Translations under genes and position numbers: made by a program
Assembly: GCA_022843465.1 (NCBI GenBank)
Contig: JALHNO010000033.1
Span: 1-37,580 of the forward strand
Direction of reading: 5' to 3'
Source: Pseudomonadota bacterium
GTDB lineage: Bacteria > Pseudomonadota > Gammaproteobacteria > Xanthomonadales > Ahniellaceae
DNA: 37,580 nt
Notes under the pieces: generated by a model
Database searches by the model: none
What the model was told of the DNA's origin: nothing
Seen by the model: only the letters and a program-made list of their open reading frames with translations
Part shown: positions 1 through 7,558 of the stretch, one piece after another
How the letters are laid out: each line of letters begins with the position of its first letter
How positions within the stretch are numbered: position 1 is the first letter of the stretch

Positions 1-617
1 AAATAGGTCATCCAGTCCTCGTCGCCCGCAACATGGAAGTTGTGGTCTTGCCAGCCGTGTTCCGCCTGCAAGGGCTTTGCGGTCTCGCGCGTGTTGTCAC
101 CACCCCCCGCTTCGTATTGATCCGGGAGAAAGGCGGTCCCACCCGTTGTTTGCCCAGACACGAGGTACCGAGACACATCGCCGTCAAAAGTTGCGCCGCT
201 GGCATACACTTTAGCCGCGTAGTTGCGAACTGCCTGAGATGAATTCGAGAGACTCACTGACGGCGGATTGGAGCTGCCGAACAGGTGAGTCCCTGCCGCA
301 ACATTTCCACCCGCAGTGACCTCAAATATCTCCACTTTCCATCTGTCCCAGGAGGGCGTCGCAGCCCGGAACCACAAGGAAGCAGATGCCCCCGGAGGCA
401 CTTGGAACTTCATCCAATCGACGTCGCCCTTGATGTGGAAATTTCTGTCCTGAGGCTGCGAGTCAAGCAGCAAGTCCTTCCCGTACGCTTGAGTATTGTC
501 CGCTTCGTACTGGTCTTTCGTGATCGCCAACGCCGGAAGAGCGGCCGATGCAACTACGAGAAATAGCGCCAGTCGCGAAAAGACGCGCCGATAAGAGCGT
601 GATGAAATGCTGATCAT
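1..617 (-). CDS. N-terminal part of a secreted Rhs/Tc-type toxin (partial, runs off the left end)
   Basis: An open frame starts at the ATG at 617 on the minus strand and is still open at base 1 (205 codons). Its first 31 residues form a classic signal peptide: an Arg-rich start, a hydrophobic core, then ALPALA before ITKDQYEADN, so export by Sec is likely. Two copies of a pre-peptidase C-terminal (PPC)-like motif follow, each with DQYEA, DNT and then GD-x-DWM; the copies lie about 125 residues apart. The second copy, QYEAGGGDNTRE to DEDWMTY, is encoded by the 118 bases that recur at the right end, where the same frame goes on into a protein of more than 2480 residues. I read this as the 5' end of that gene. 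No clear Shine-Dalgarno sequence precedes the ATG. A weak promoter (TTCTGT, 16 bases, TATAGA) may lie just upstream. Confidence 0.85.
   Translation of the reverse strand, partial: MISISSRSYRRVFSRLALFLVVASAALPALAITKDQYEADNTQAYGKDLLLDSQPQDRNFHIKGDVDWMKFQVPPGASASLWFRAATPSWDRWKVEIFEVTAGGNVAAGTHLFGSSNPPSVSLSNSSQAVRNYAAKVYASGATFDGDVSRYLVSGQTTGGTAFLPDQYEAGGGDNTRETAKPLQAEHGWQDHNFHVAGDEDWMTY
2..119. repeat. 118-bp terminal direct repeat, left copy
   Basis: These 118 bases are identical to 37462-37579. The flanking bases differ on both sides: base 1 is a against g at 37461, and base 120 is a against g at 37580. The repeat encodes part of a PPC-like domain in both places, in the same frame and strand. 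It is therefore either an assembly overlap of a circular molecule or two units of a tandem domain array at which the assembly broke. Confidence 0.95.
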
Positions 618-744
618 GGTTGAAGGGGTCTATAGAATTGGAAGACGTGGACAGAACCCGCAAGAGCGCGGCTAGATCAGCCAAGGTCGCGAGCGACGGT
701 CGAGGGTGGCGGACGCTAGCCGACCGCAAAGACGTATGCAATAG

Positions 745-772
745 TTGACAGTTACATTTATGCATGTATGCA
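745..772 (+). promoter_or_regulatory. putative sigma-70 promoter for the deacetylase
   Basis: A perfect -35 box TTGACA (745-750) is followed after 16 bases by TATGCA (767-772). It lies in the AT-rich spacer between the divergent Rhs/Tc gene and the deacetylase, about 85 bases before the deacetylase start. The word GTATGCAA occurs on both sides of the -35 box, which could be a regulator site. The prediction rests on motif resemblance only. Confidence 0.45.
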
Positions 773-857
773 ACTAAGGCTCGCGCCTGGACTTCGATCC
801 CGTTGCGGGGTGCCCAACCCGCTATCGTTCCACCGCCACTGAGGAATGGACCGCCAG

Positions 858-1688
858 ATGTCGGACATCGCCAGAATTCCTATCCTTACCTACCACGCAC
901 TTCATGCTCCCGCATGGGAGTACCAAACCAACGACCACGTGGCGTTGGAGCGCGATCTTGCGGAAATTCGATACCTTGGATTTCGCATTGCCTCATTGGC
1001 GTGCATCGCTCAGGCTGTGATTGAGGGCCATGTGGCTGAACTAGCCGCCGAACGCGTTGTGGGCATCAGCCTGGATGACGGTACGGATCACGACTACCTG
1101 GACTTCAGCCACCCCGACTACGGCTATCTAAAGAGCATGGCCCGCGTGATGCGCGAAGGCGGCGTTGACCTCGGATTCCCGTTTGGACCTGCAAGCGCAA
1201 CCTCTTTCGTGATTGTCTCGCCGAGAGCGCGCGAACAACTGGATCGCAGCTGCATTGCGGGCCGCGATCAGTGGCGTGATACTTGGTGGTTAGAAGCTGC
1301 GCGGGAAGGCGTTCTGGAGATCGGTAATCACAGTTGGGACCATCTCCATCCATCACTTGAGACCATTGTCGCAACCGGCTCTGAGCGTGGGCGTTTTGAT
1401 ACCGTGACGTCCCATGCTGATGCTGAGCGCGAGATCGGCGACGCCGAGGCGTTCTTGCGCGAGCGTTTGGGCGATTTGGCTACAGGTCTGTTCGCCTACC
1501 CCTATGGCGCTCTGAACAACTTCCTTGTCAGCGAATACTTCCCCAAGCAGTCGAGGGTGACGGCCGCTTTCGCGGGAGGCGGGCTATACGTGGACGCAAA
1601 CACCGATCGCTGGGCGATTCCCCGATTCACCTGTCAAGAGCACTGGCGCACGCCAGAAGAACTCCGACACTTGTTGCTCAGTGCGTAG
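858..1688 (+). CDS. polysaccharide deacetylase family protein (NodB fold, CE4)
   Basis: The family removes N- or O-acetyl groups from polysaccharides such as chitin, peptidoglycan or exopolysaccharide, using a divalent metal. Counting from the ATG at 846, the diagnostic motifs are ILTYHAL (residues 13-19), the metal and base aspartates in ISLDDGT (D77, D78), NHSWDH (H162 and H166) and the late FAYPYGALN. I prefer the ATG at 858 (MSDIARIP) because GAGGA at 841-845 is 12 bases upstream of it but abuts the ATG at 846. No signal peptide is visible, so it is probably cytoplasmic or acts on lipid-linked or soluble sugars. It stands alone, with its own likely promoter at 745-772, and faces a convergent gene 6 bases beyond its stop. 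The substrate cannot be told from the sequence. Confidence 0.85.
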   Translation: MSDIARIPILTYHALHAPAWEYQTNDHVALERDLAEIRYLGFRIASLACIAQAVIEGHVAELAAERVVGISLDDGTDHDYLDFSHPDYGYLKSMARVMREGGVDLGFPFGPASATSFVIVSPRAREQLDRSCIAGRDQWRDTWWLEAAREGVLEIGNHSWDHLHPSLETIVATGSERGRFDTVTSHADAEREIGDAEAFLRERLGDLATGLFAYPYGALNNFLVSEYFPKQSRVTAAFAGGGLYVDANTDRWAIPRFTCQEHWRTPEELRHLLLSA

Positions 1689-1694
1689 TCGTGC

Positions 1695-2192
1695 CTAGAA
1701 CGGCCCAACCGACGCGATCTTGGCGATCAGCGCGCGCTCAAGCGTGCTGTCAATGTGGTTGGGCGTATAGATCAGGAGGTGCTCAACGGGAGTGCGCCTG
1801 AAGCCGACCGCCAAGTCAATTTTGGTCGCCCGAGCGTCTGAGGTGTGGCCGAAAAATGCAAAAAACTCCGTCGCCATTTTGGCCAGTGCATAGCGCAGGA
1901 GCTGCGCATAGGGTCCGCCTGAATCGCGCAGTGCCCCAATGCTGGAACGAGGCAAGCGCCGCAGCAGGGCGCTATCTGTACACGCTCCTCCGCCAAGGCA
2001 GGTGTCGCCAAATGGCTGAAAGTGCACGTAGCACAACAATGCCCACCGGCCCACCTCGACTTCCGCCAGGGTCACAAAGTGCCGCCCGCGATCCGGTGGA
2101 ATCCCGCCGCGGAAGCTGCGCGCAAAAAGCGCGTCGGCGAGTCCCTGCACGGAATCGATTTCGGTGTTCAGGAGGCCACTAACACGGCGCAT
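1695..2192 (-). CDS. conserved-looking protein of unknown function
   Basis: A 165-residue protein that I do not recognise with confidence. Coding character is good: the frame is uninterrupted, and hydrophobic strands alternate with charged helices (HFVTLAEVEVGRWALLCYV; ALAKMATEFFAFFGHTSD). The C-terminal half (KIDLAVGF, then HLLIYTPNHID, then LIAKIASVGPF) has a strand-helix rhythm a little like acyltransferase-type folds, but I see no catalytic motif and do not assign one. The ATG at 2192 is the only start, since an in-frame TGA lies 16 codons upstream and no GTG, TTG or ATG lies between. It converges on the deacetylase, with 6 bases between stop codons. No strong ribosome binding site is present. 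Confidence 0.6.
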   Translation of the reverse strand: MRRVSGLLNTEIDSVQGLADALFARSFRGGIPPDRGRHFVTLAEVEVGRWALLCYVHFQPFGDTCLGGGACTDSALLRRLPRSSIGALRDSGGPYAQLLRYALAKMATEFFAFFGHTSDARATKIDLAVGFRRTPVEHLLIYTPNHIDSTLERALIAKIASVGPF

Positions 2193-2891
2193 CTCGTTTT
2201 CGTCCTTGGCGCGGTGACAACGAGCATTGCTGAATAATCAAGGCTTCGCCAGCCAATCCGTTGCGAACTCTGGCGAATTCGAACTCCTCAGCCTCAGCAC
2301 CGATCTGGCATGTGGTGACTGGTAAGGCGATTCTAGTGGCGCGCTGGATACTCCGACCCATGGCTGACCAATTCGGCGCGTTGCTGAAGACGGGCGATCG
2401 AAGCCGACGGTGCAGCCCTCTTGGTCCGGCCAACGCGTTCCCCCGAATCCATTTGGGGAAAAGCCACAGAGGCAATGCCAAGCTGGACGCGAGAACCCCG
2501 GCTTCAGGCCCTCACCGTCGAACACAAAGCAGTCCCGCCGCGCCAACGACGCGCGATGGCACCACGGCTGCTCGGTCTGATTGTTGGGGCCAATTCCCGA
2601 ATAGTGCGGCACCAAGCCAATCCTGGATCAAGGCCGGCGCCGAGCGCCGTCAGACATCGTCTAGTTGAGCTATACCCCAACCAGACGTCAGGCAATGAGC
2701 GTCTTGGCGTCAGACTAGAGTGGTATTTCGATTTGATTGACATCACGGTTCGAGGGTCTTCGAGTTCACTCTGACACTTCGGCTGGGGAAGCCGCACTCT
2801 TGAACGGTCAACGCATCGGCTACGCAGCTTCGCCTGCAACGGCGCTTCTTGCCATGAAGATAGCTATCTATCACCTTGGAAACCCTGCCCC
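2193..2891. other. intergenic stretch of about 700 bases with no convincing gene
   Basis: Open frames on both strands here reach 135 codons but have poor, Pro/Arg/Ser-rich composition and overlap one another, so I do not call a gene. It may hold decayed coding sequence. The one notable site is the palindrome AGATAGCTATCT at 2858-2869, whose core decamer is shared with the partition region (11628-11637) and with 13615-13624. Confidence 0.5.
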
Positions 2892-4229
2892 TCAGTGCCT
2901 AGCCGATCCCCTGCCCGGCCCTGGCAGGTAGATCGGCTCGGGCTGGCGTTGGCGCAGATCGTCGACCCCGATCCGGATCCGCCCGCCGCGTTCGACGGAT
3001 CTGGCAAGGGCTCGGTCCAGCTCGCGCATCACCGAGCGCGCATCGTCGGTGCGCGTTGCGATGTGCTCGACGACGTTTTCGTCGAGAGTGGCCGGCAGAC
3101 TGAGGTCGTGGCGCATCTTGCGGTAGTGGCGCCAGATCGATCGCACCATGGCGATCATCTGGTCTGGCCGCGGGGCCGCTACGTTGAAGGCGTGGAATCG
3201 CGAGCGCAGCGGCGCGTCGATCTTTTCCGGGTCATTGGCGGTCGCAATCAGGATGGCGGTCGAGACATCAAAATTGCGGGAGTAAAACTCGTCATGCCAG
3301 CGGGTTGCTGAGGAGCGCTCGATCAGGTCGAGCAGAGCATCCGCGGTGGGATAGCCGTTCCGGGTCAGGGCCTTGTCGATCTCGTCGAGCACGATCACCG
3401 GCGATGCGGTGGAATGGCCGAGGAAGGCTCGAACAATTCGCCCAGGCCTGGCCGTTGCCCACTGGGTGCTGCCGCCGGAGATCTCGAAACTCGCGGTGAC
3501 ATTGGCGAGCGAGATCAGTTGGCAAGGAAGCCCGAGGGCAGCGGCGACCTGTTCGGCCCACCAGGTCTTGCCGGCGGCGGGCGGTCCGACGAGGAGTACG
3601 CGCGGTGCACTGCGCAGGCCAAGGCGCGAGCGTTGCGCGAGCTTCAGCTGATTCACCAAGTGATCGGTGACAGCGGCGAGGTTCGGCGCATCCTGTTCGA
3701 GGTGCGCAAGCTTCTTCAGATGCGCGGGTGTGGGGCGAAAGAATTCTCGAAAGGGTCCTTGTCGCGCGAGACGCATTTCCCACTCCCGCTTGCCGTCGTC
3801 GCGATAGCCCTTGGTGACTTCCACCTGTCCGGACCATAGTTGGTGAAGGTCGGTCCGGGGCGAGAAGGTTCGCAGGGCGTTCAGCGCCTCTCTAACCGGT
3901 TCGGCCAGTCGGTCCACACAGCGCTCGAGATCCTCCGTTGTCCACTCGCAAGGTTCGCTTTCCTGATCGTCATCATGGACCGCCGCTTCCGTGGGCGCCC
4001 AGAAGCCACGAGGTCTTCTGCCCTCTGACAATGCGTTTGGATATCGAGCCGAGAGTTCGCGACAGAGAATTTCCCGGATATGCCCGGTGAGCCAGGCCTC
4101 CGGGGGCCGCGATTCGTCGTGCGCCAGCAACGCGAGCAGTGCCCTCATCGCCGGGCTGAGAACCCTATCCGGGTCAAACCCGGGGATCGTGTCCAGCAGA
4201 TCCTTTAGGTCATTGCGCATGGGCGTCAA
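2892..4229 (-). CDS. Lon-like AAA+ ATPase without a protease domain
   Basis: This 445-residue protein has an N-terminal helical part of about 200 residues with an acidic stretch (HDDDQESEPCE), then one AAA+ module. Walker A is GPPAAGKT (215-222), Walker B is VIVLDEIDK (about 278-286), sensor 1 is IATAND (328-333), and a likely arginine finger lies in APLRSRF (about 339-345). The C-terminal helical lid contains RSVMRELDRALARS. The ATPase module resembles those of Lon and ClpX, but no Ser-Lys peptidase domain follows. The start lies 7 bases after the stop of the exonuclease gene, so the two form one operon and probably work together. An ATP-driven loader or remodeller for the nuclease is a reasonable inference. 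Nothing downstream continues the operon. Confidence 0.8.
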   Translation of the reverse strand: MTPMRNDLKDLLDTIPGFDPDRVLSPAMRALLALLAHDESRPPEAWLTGHIREILCRELSARYPNALSEGRRPRGFWAPTEAAVHDDDQESEPCEWTTEDLERCVDRLAEPVREALNALRTFSPRTDLHQLWSGQVEVTKGYRDDGKREWEMRLARQGPFREFFRPTPAHLKKLAHLEQDAPNLAAVTDHLVNQLKLAQRSRLGLRSAPRVLLVGPPAAGKTWWAEQVAAALGLPCQLISLANVTASFEISGGSTQWATARPGRIVRAFLGHSTASPVIVLDEIDKALTRNGYPTADALLDLIERSSATRWHDEFYSRNFDVSTAILIATANDPEKIDAPLRSRFHAFNVAAPRPDQMIAMVRSIWRHYRKMRHDLSLPATLDENVVEHIATRTDDARSVMRELDRALARSVERGGRIRIGVDDLRQRQPEPIYLPGPGRGSARH

Positions 4230-4236
4230 TCCAGCT

Positions 4237-5181
4237 TCAAGCCATTGAAGGCGTCAATGCACGCTGGCGCCCTGCCGGCCTGCCCTGTCCCGTTGCCGGC
4301 TGCTGCAATTCGGGGGACAACCGTGTATGGGCGGCACGCAGGATCTCCAAGAAATAGGGCTTGCCGGTAGTCGGCGAGGTCTGTGCGAGGAGTTGGACGG
4401 TGGCCAGGACATCCCCGAAGGCGCGGTGGGCAACATGACCGATGCCGTGCGCGGCGGTCAGATGCTCAAGGCGCAGGGAAGACTTCGAACCGGCCCTGCG
4501 CCAGGTTGGCAGGTGCATCGTGCACAGCAGCAACCGGTCTGCCATCAGGCCGGGAATTCGGGAAAGGAAGCGCCGTTCGAACTCAGCGTTGTGGGCAACC
4601 AGGAATTCCGCCTGGTCCATGACGCGTCGCACCGAATCCCAGTCGATCGCCCTGCCCTGCACCAGCTGCGGCGTGATCGCCGTCAGCCTCGCAACCTCCG
4701 GAGGAATCGGCACCGAAGGTTCGCCTAGGAATGACTGTTGGTCCACGATGCCGAGGATCTGGCCGGTGTCCTCGGCATACCGGAACAGAGCGACCGCCAC
4801 CTCAGTGATCGCATCAGTCGGCGCTGACACGCCCGTGGTCTCGATATCGATACAAGCCGCGAGGCCGACACGGGGCTGGGTCGTTGCTGGCAGAACGGTC
4901 TTTCTGGCGAGATCGGTCCGACCATTGAGATCCTGAATTGCCGACTGGTGATCGGCCACCCAGGCTTTCAGTCGCTTTAGAGCTGCCGCAGGCAGTTTCA
5001 GGACCTTGGAGTCGACGCTAAGGACCGCCCGCCGATGTTTGCAGAGGCTCCGGCGACCACGTTCGGTGCGCCCAAACGGGCAGGTGCATTCCGCCACCAC
5101 CCTGCCCTGCTTGATGCCGATGCGGACGCGGTATGGCTCCGGTGCGGAGCCTTGAATGCTGAGTTCCAGGCTAGACGTCAT
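4237..5181 (-). CDS. SWIM zinc-finger protein fused to a DnaQ-like 3'-5' exonuclease
   Basis: A 314-residue two-domain protein. Residues 32-49 form a SWIM motif, CTC then CKH (C32, C34, C47, H49), a zinc fold that binds DNA or protein. Residues 107-275 form a DEDDh exonuclease: ExoI is IDIETTG (D112, E114), ExoII is VAHNAEFERRF (residues 195-205) and ExoIII is AHRAFGD (H252, D257). In ExoII the usual aspartate is glutamate (E202), so the active site reads DEEDh; whether it is active is open. The start at 5181 is supported by GGAGG 6 bases upstream. It heads an operon with the AAA+ ATPase and is divergent from the serine-recombinase homologue across 117 bases. A decayed copy of its C-terminal third lies at 15848-16021. 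Confidence 0.85.
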   Translation of the reverse strand: MTSSLELSIQGSAPEPYRVRIGIKQGRVVAECTCPFGRTERGRRSLCKHRRAVLSVDSKVLKLPAAALKRLKAWVADHQSAIQDLNGRTDLARKTVLPATTQPRVGLAACIDIETTGVSAPTDAITEVAVALFRYAEDTGQILGIVDQQSFLGEPSVPIPPEVARLTAITPQLVQGRAIDWDSVRRVMDQAEFLVAHNAEFERRFLSRIPGLMADRLLLCTMHLPTWRRAGSKSSLRLEHLTAAHGIGHVAHRAFGDVLATVQLLAQTSPTTGKPYFLEILRAAHTRLSPELQQPATGQGRPAGRQRALTPSMA

Positions 5182-5298
5182 ATTGCCTCCGTGGGGTGCC
5201 GATCTGGCATCAGGGATAATATCATAAAGATATGTTTGTGATACGTCACTCTTGCCAACAACGCGATAGGGCTCCGCTAGACTCCAGCGGCTCCACTA

Positions 5299-5862
5299 AT
5301 GAAGCTGGTGATGAGTCGGAAGGTCGGATACATCCGTGCCCTTGGTGGCGAGATTGACCTGGTCGAGCAGCAGGAGGCGCTCCGTCGGGCGGGGTGTGCC
5401 GAGGTCTATGTGGATTTGAGCGCGGCCGATGCCGAGCCCTCCCAGGAATGGTCGGCCTCCCTTAGGGGCCTGAACGAAGGCGATTGCCTGGTTGTGCCGA
5501 GGCTGGAGCATCTCGGATTTACCTTGGAGCAGCTCGCCGGAATGCTCGCCGATCTAATCGACCGGAGCGTCCGGCTGGAGATCTGCGACTGGGCATTGGC
5601 CTCGCGGTTGGATGTCACGACTCTGGTCGAAATCGTCCAGCGCCTCGATGCATTCGAGCGGGCAGGTCGTCGTGAACAGATTCATGTTGGCCTTAGCGCC
5701 GCCCGGGCCGAAGGCCGCACCGGGGGCCGGAGGCACAAGCTGACGCCGAACCAGGTCCAGGAGCTCAAGCGATTGATGGCTGAGCCTGGCGCCGACCCAG
5801 TTGAAGTGGGAAAGCGCTTTGGGCTGGGTCGAGCATCGGTGTATCGATATCTGAAGCGGTGA
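5299..5862 (+). CDS. serine recombinase (resolvase) homologue lacking catalytic residues
   Basis: A 187-residue protein with the full resolvase/invertase layout: an N-terminal catalytic fold starting VGYIRALGG, a long helix FERAGRREQIHVGLSAARAEGR, then GGRRHKLTPNQV and a C-terminal helix-turn-helix ending SVYRYLKR. Active relatives read GYxRVS at the start; here the nucleophilic serine is leucine (L15). The arginine-bearing motif DRLGRS reads EHLGFT, so two catalytic arginines are also gone (H71, F74). I infer that it binds DNA but cannot recombine it, and may act as a regulator of the divergent exonuclease operon. ATGs at 5299 and 5311 are both possible starts, and neither has a strong ribosome binding site. 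The GC-rich dispersed repeat follows downstream. Confidence 0.8.
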   Translation: MKLVMSRKVGYIRALGGEIDLVEQQEALRRAGCAEVYVDLSAADAEPSQEWSASLRGLNEGDCLVVPRLEHLGFTLEQLAGMLADLIDRSVRLEICDWALASRLDVTTLVEIVQRLDAFERAGRREQIHVGLSAARAEGRTGGRRHKLTPNQVQELKRLMAEPGADPVEVGKRFGLGRASVYRYLKR

Positions 5863-5953
5863 GGGTTACCGGGTCGTCACCGATGGCGTCGCTCTTGGAT
5901 GCTTCGTCCCGCCAAACGCCTTTCAATGGTCCCGGTGTTCGATAATCCGTTTC

Positions 5954-6058
5954 GCGATGCGCCTTGGCCGCGCCGCGTAAGCGGCCCGACGGGGCCCCGC
6001 CGGCTTGATGGCGGGGAAAGGGAGGGCGGGCGCAGCCCGCGCAAAGGCGCATGAGCGC
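5954..6058 (+). repeat. GC-rich dispersed repeat, copy 1
   Basis: About 105 bases that match the reverse complement of about 13420-13525 with only scattered differences (roughly 90 per cent by eye). The shared core includes CGCCGCGTAAGCGGCCCGAC and GGGAGGGCGGGCG, and internal inverted repeats such as GCGGGCGCAGCCCGC can form hairpins. Both copies lie between genes. This looks like a dispersed intergenic element; in one frame both copies give similar peptides (LCAG-ARPP), which I take to be a by-product. Confidence 0.8.
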
Positions 6059-6134
6059 CGGAGCCGGTGGGGGCTCCGAAGGACATGCTGCCGGTTTCCG
6101 GGTGGAGACGGAGATTTCCGACACTCGGTGTGCT

Positions 6135-6989
6135 TCACTGGCCCGGCGCTGGAAATTTCTGTGCCCCCGGCAGAGGTGGAGCCGGCTTTGGTTCGAACTC
6201 TGCAGTGACCTCTGGCATCTGACGTTTCTTCTTACCCCGCCGCTTGTCGCCGTAGCTTCGTGTTGACCGGCAAGAGCGGTGTCCGAGAAGACGCGCCAGA
6301 CTGAGCTCGTCTGCGCCAAACGCTTTGTAATCGCTCGCCACTTGGTGACGTAGGCGGTGAAAAGTAATGCCCTGTCGGCGCGGCATGACGTCTCGGCACA
6401 AGCGCCACAGTCGCATGCGCAATGCCGCAGTGGTGACGCCGACCAAACGGGGCAGCAAGAATCTGACCAACGAGCGGTCTCTATCAGGAATGGTGATTTG
6501 GCGGTCGCTACCGCGAACACGGGTGCGTTTGGCACTTTTGACAATCAACGTATTACCGTCTAGTTCCAGGTTCCCTATTTCAGCCGCCCGCAGCCCGTAA
6601 ATCCAAGCTAGGAGGACAGACGCTGCCAGCGTGTCGTCCCCCAGTTCTCGAGCGCGTGCGACTAATCTAAGCACTTCCTCGTGAGTGATGGTCCGCCGCC
6701 GATGCCTGCGGCCGGGTCGGGTTTTCGTGTAATCACTTTGGCGCAACGCCTGCAGGGCTTCGGCCTCGTCGTATTTGCGGACGACGCCGAAGTGCAGAAC
6801 ACCAGCGCGCCGGTACTCGCACCAGCTCGCCGGACGGAGCACGGGTGCGAGGCTAATCAGCGCTTGCCGAAGCGACTGATATGGTCCGAGGTGGCTATGA
6901 GGTGTGGCGGCTTGTTGGAGTGCACGCCAGGCGCGCTGATATCGAGCGGGTATCGATGCTGGTGCGGGCGGACGAATCAGCAAGATCAT
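6135..6989 (-). CDS. tyrosine recombinase / integrase
   Basis: A 284-residue phage-integrase-type recombinase. From the ATG at 6989, the catalytic set is R134 (YGLRAAE), a lysine at about 151-154, H211 and R214 (FHRLRH), H237 (LGHRS) and the nucleophile Y246 (RSYGDKR), so the active site looks complete. The N-terminal 90 residues are the likely core-binding domain. The C-terminal tail is basic, then Pro-rich. The frame stays open upstream to 7286, but that part is made of the 39-bp tandem repeats read through in frame (CSSRRHLLPGQHK), so I place the start at MILLIRPP. No clear ribosome binding site is seen. The repeats and a perfect palindrome directly upstream may be its recombination or control sites. 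Confidence 0.8.
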   Translation of the reverse strand: MILLIRPPAPASIPARYQRAWRALQQAATPHSHLGPYQSLRQALISLAPVLRPASWCEYRRAGVLHFGVVRKYDEAEALQALRQSDYTKTRPGRRHRRRTITHEEVLRLVARARELGDDTLAASVLLAWIYGLRAAEIGNLELDGNTLIVKSAKRTRVRGSDRQITIPDRDRSLVRFLLPRLVGVTTAALRMRLWRLCRDVMPRRQGITFHRLRHQVASDYKAFGADELSLARLLGHRSCRSTRSYGDKRRGKKKRQMPEVTAEFEPKPAPPLPGAQKFPAPGQ

Positions 6990-7041
6990 GTTCGAGGACT
7001 CTGATGGCGTAGGGGTGTGCGCTTGAGTGGGATTGCTATGA

Positions 7042-7236
7042 CCAGAGGAGCACTTGCGTTGACTAGGCAGGAGGTGCCGTCGAGAGGAGCACTTGTGTTG
7101 ACCAGGCAGGAGGTGCCGTCGAGAGGAGCACTTGTGTTGACCAGGCAGGAGGTGTCGTCGAGAGGAGCACTTGTGTTGACCAGGCAGGAGGTGTCGTCGA
7201 GAGGAGCACTTGTGTTGACCAGGCAGGAGGTGTCGT
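7042..7236 (+). repeat. five tandem 39-bp direct repeats
   Basis: Five head-to-tail units of exactly 39 bases start at 7042, 7081, 7120, 7159 and 7198. Each contains GAGGAGCACTTG, TTGAC and AGGCAGGAGGTG. Units 3, 4 and 5 are identical, and units 1 and 2 differ by a few bases; a degenerate half unit follows at 7237. There are no spacers, so it is not CRISPR. Since 39 is a multiple of three, all frames stay open through the array, which extends the recombinase frame artificially. The position 50 bases upstream of the recombinase suggests protein-binding iterons or an att-type site. Confidence 0.95.
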
Positions 7237-7284
7237 CGAGAAGCGCGCTTGCGATGCCGTTTTGTTGTTGGCGGCGAAAGAGCC

Positions 7285-7335
7285 ATTTGGACACACGTGT
7301 GTCCAAATCAACGGCCTCGGGGGGCTGTCCCCCCG
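7285..7335. other. perfect 24-bp palindrome followed by a G6/C6 hairpin
   Basis: Bases 7285-7308 are a perfect palindrome centred on ACACGTGT (arm ATTTGGACACAC). After 9 bases a second hairpin has the stem CGGGGGG/CCCCCCG around a CTGT loop (7318-7335). Neither is followed by a T-run. They sit between the 39-bp repeats and the chimeric helicase remnant. They could be a transcription stop in a GC-rich genome or a folded recombination site; I cannot choose between these. Confidence 0.7.
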
Positions 7336-7558
7336 GACCCGCCCTACGTTGGCGCTGAGCTGTGATGTCATCTATGCGGAGTGTGGTCAGCATGGATATC
7401 CGTCGTCGAACACAGAACATCGTCGGCGTCGTGCCGATAACGTGTGTACTGGGTCGCCAGACGCGATGGCTGGCGGGTACGAGGGCTGCTGACCAGGTCC
7501 GGTCACCAGCTCTTAGACGGAGGTGACCAACCGGCATTGAGAGTAGCGCAGGCTTCGG

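Noticed and set aside
7042-7236. CRISPR array
   Set aside because: Units are contiguous with no unique spacers and no cas genes lie nearby.
6990-7286. Extension of the recombinase by about 100 residues
   Set aside because: The extra part is the translated 39-bp repeat array, open in every frame because 39 is divisible by three.
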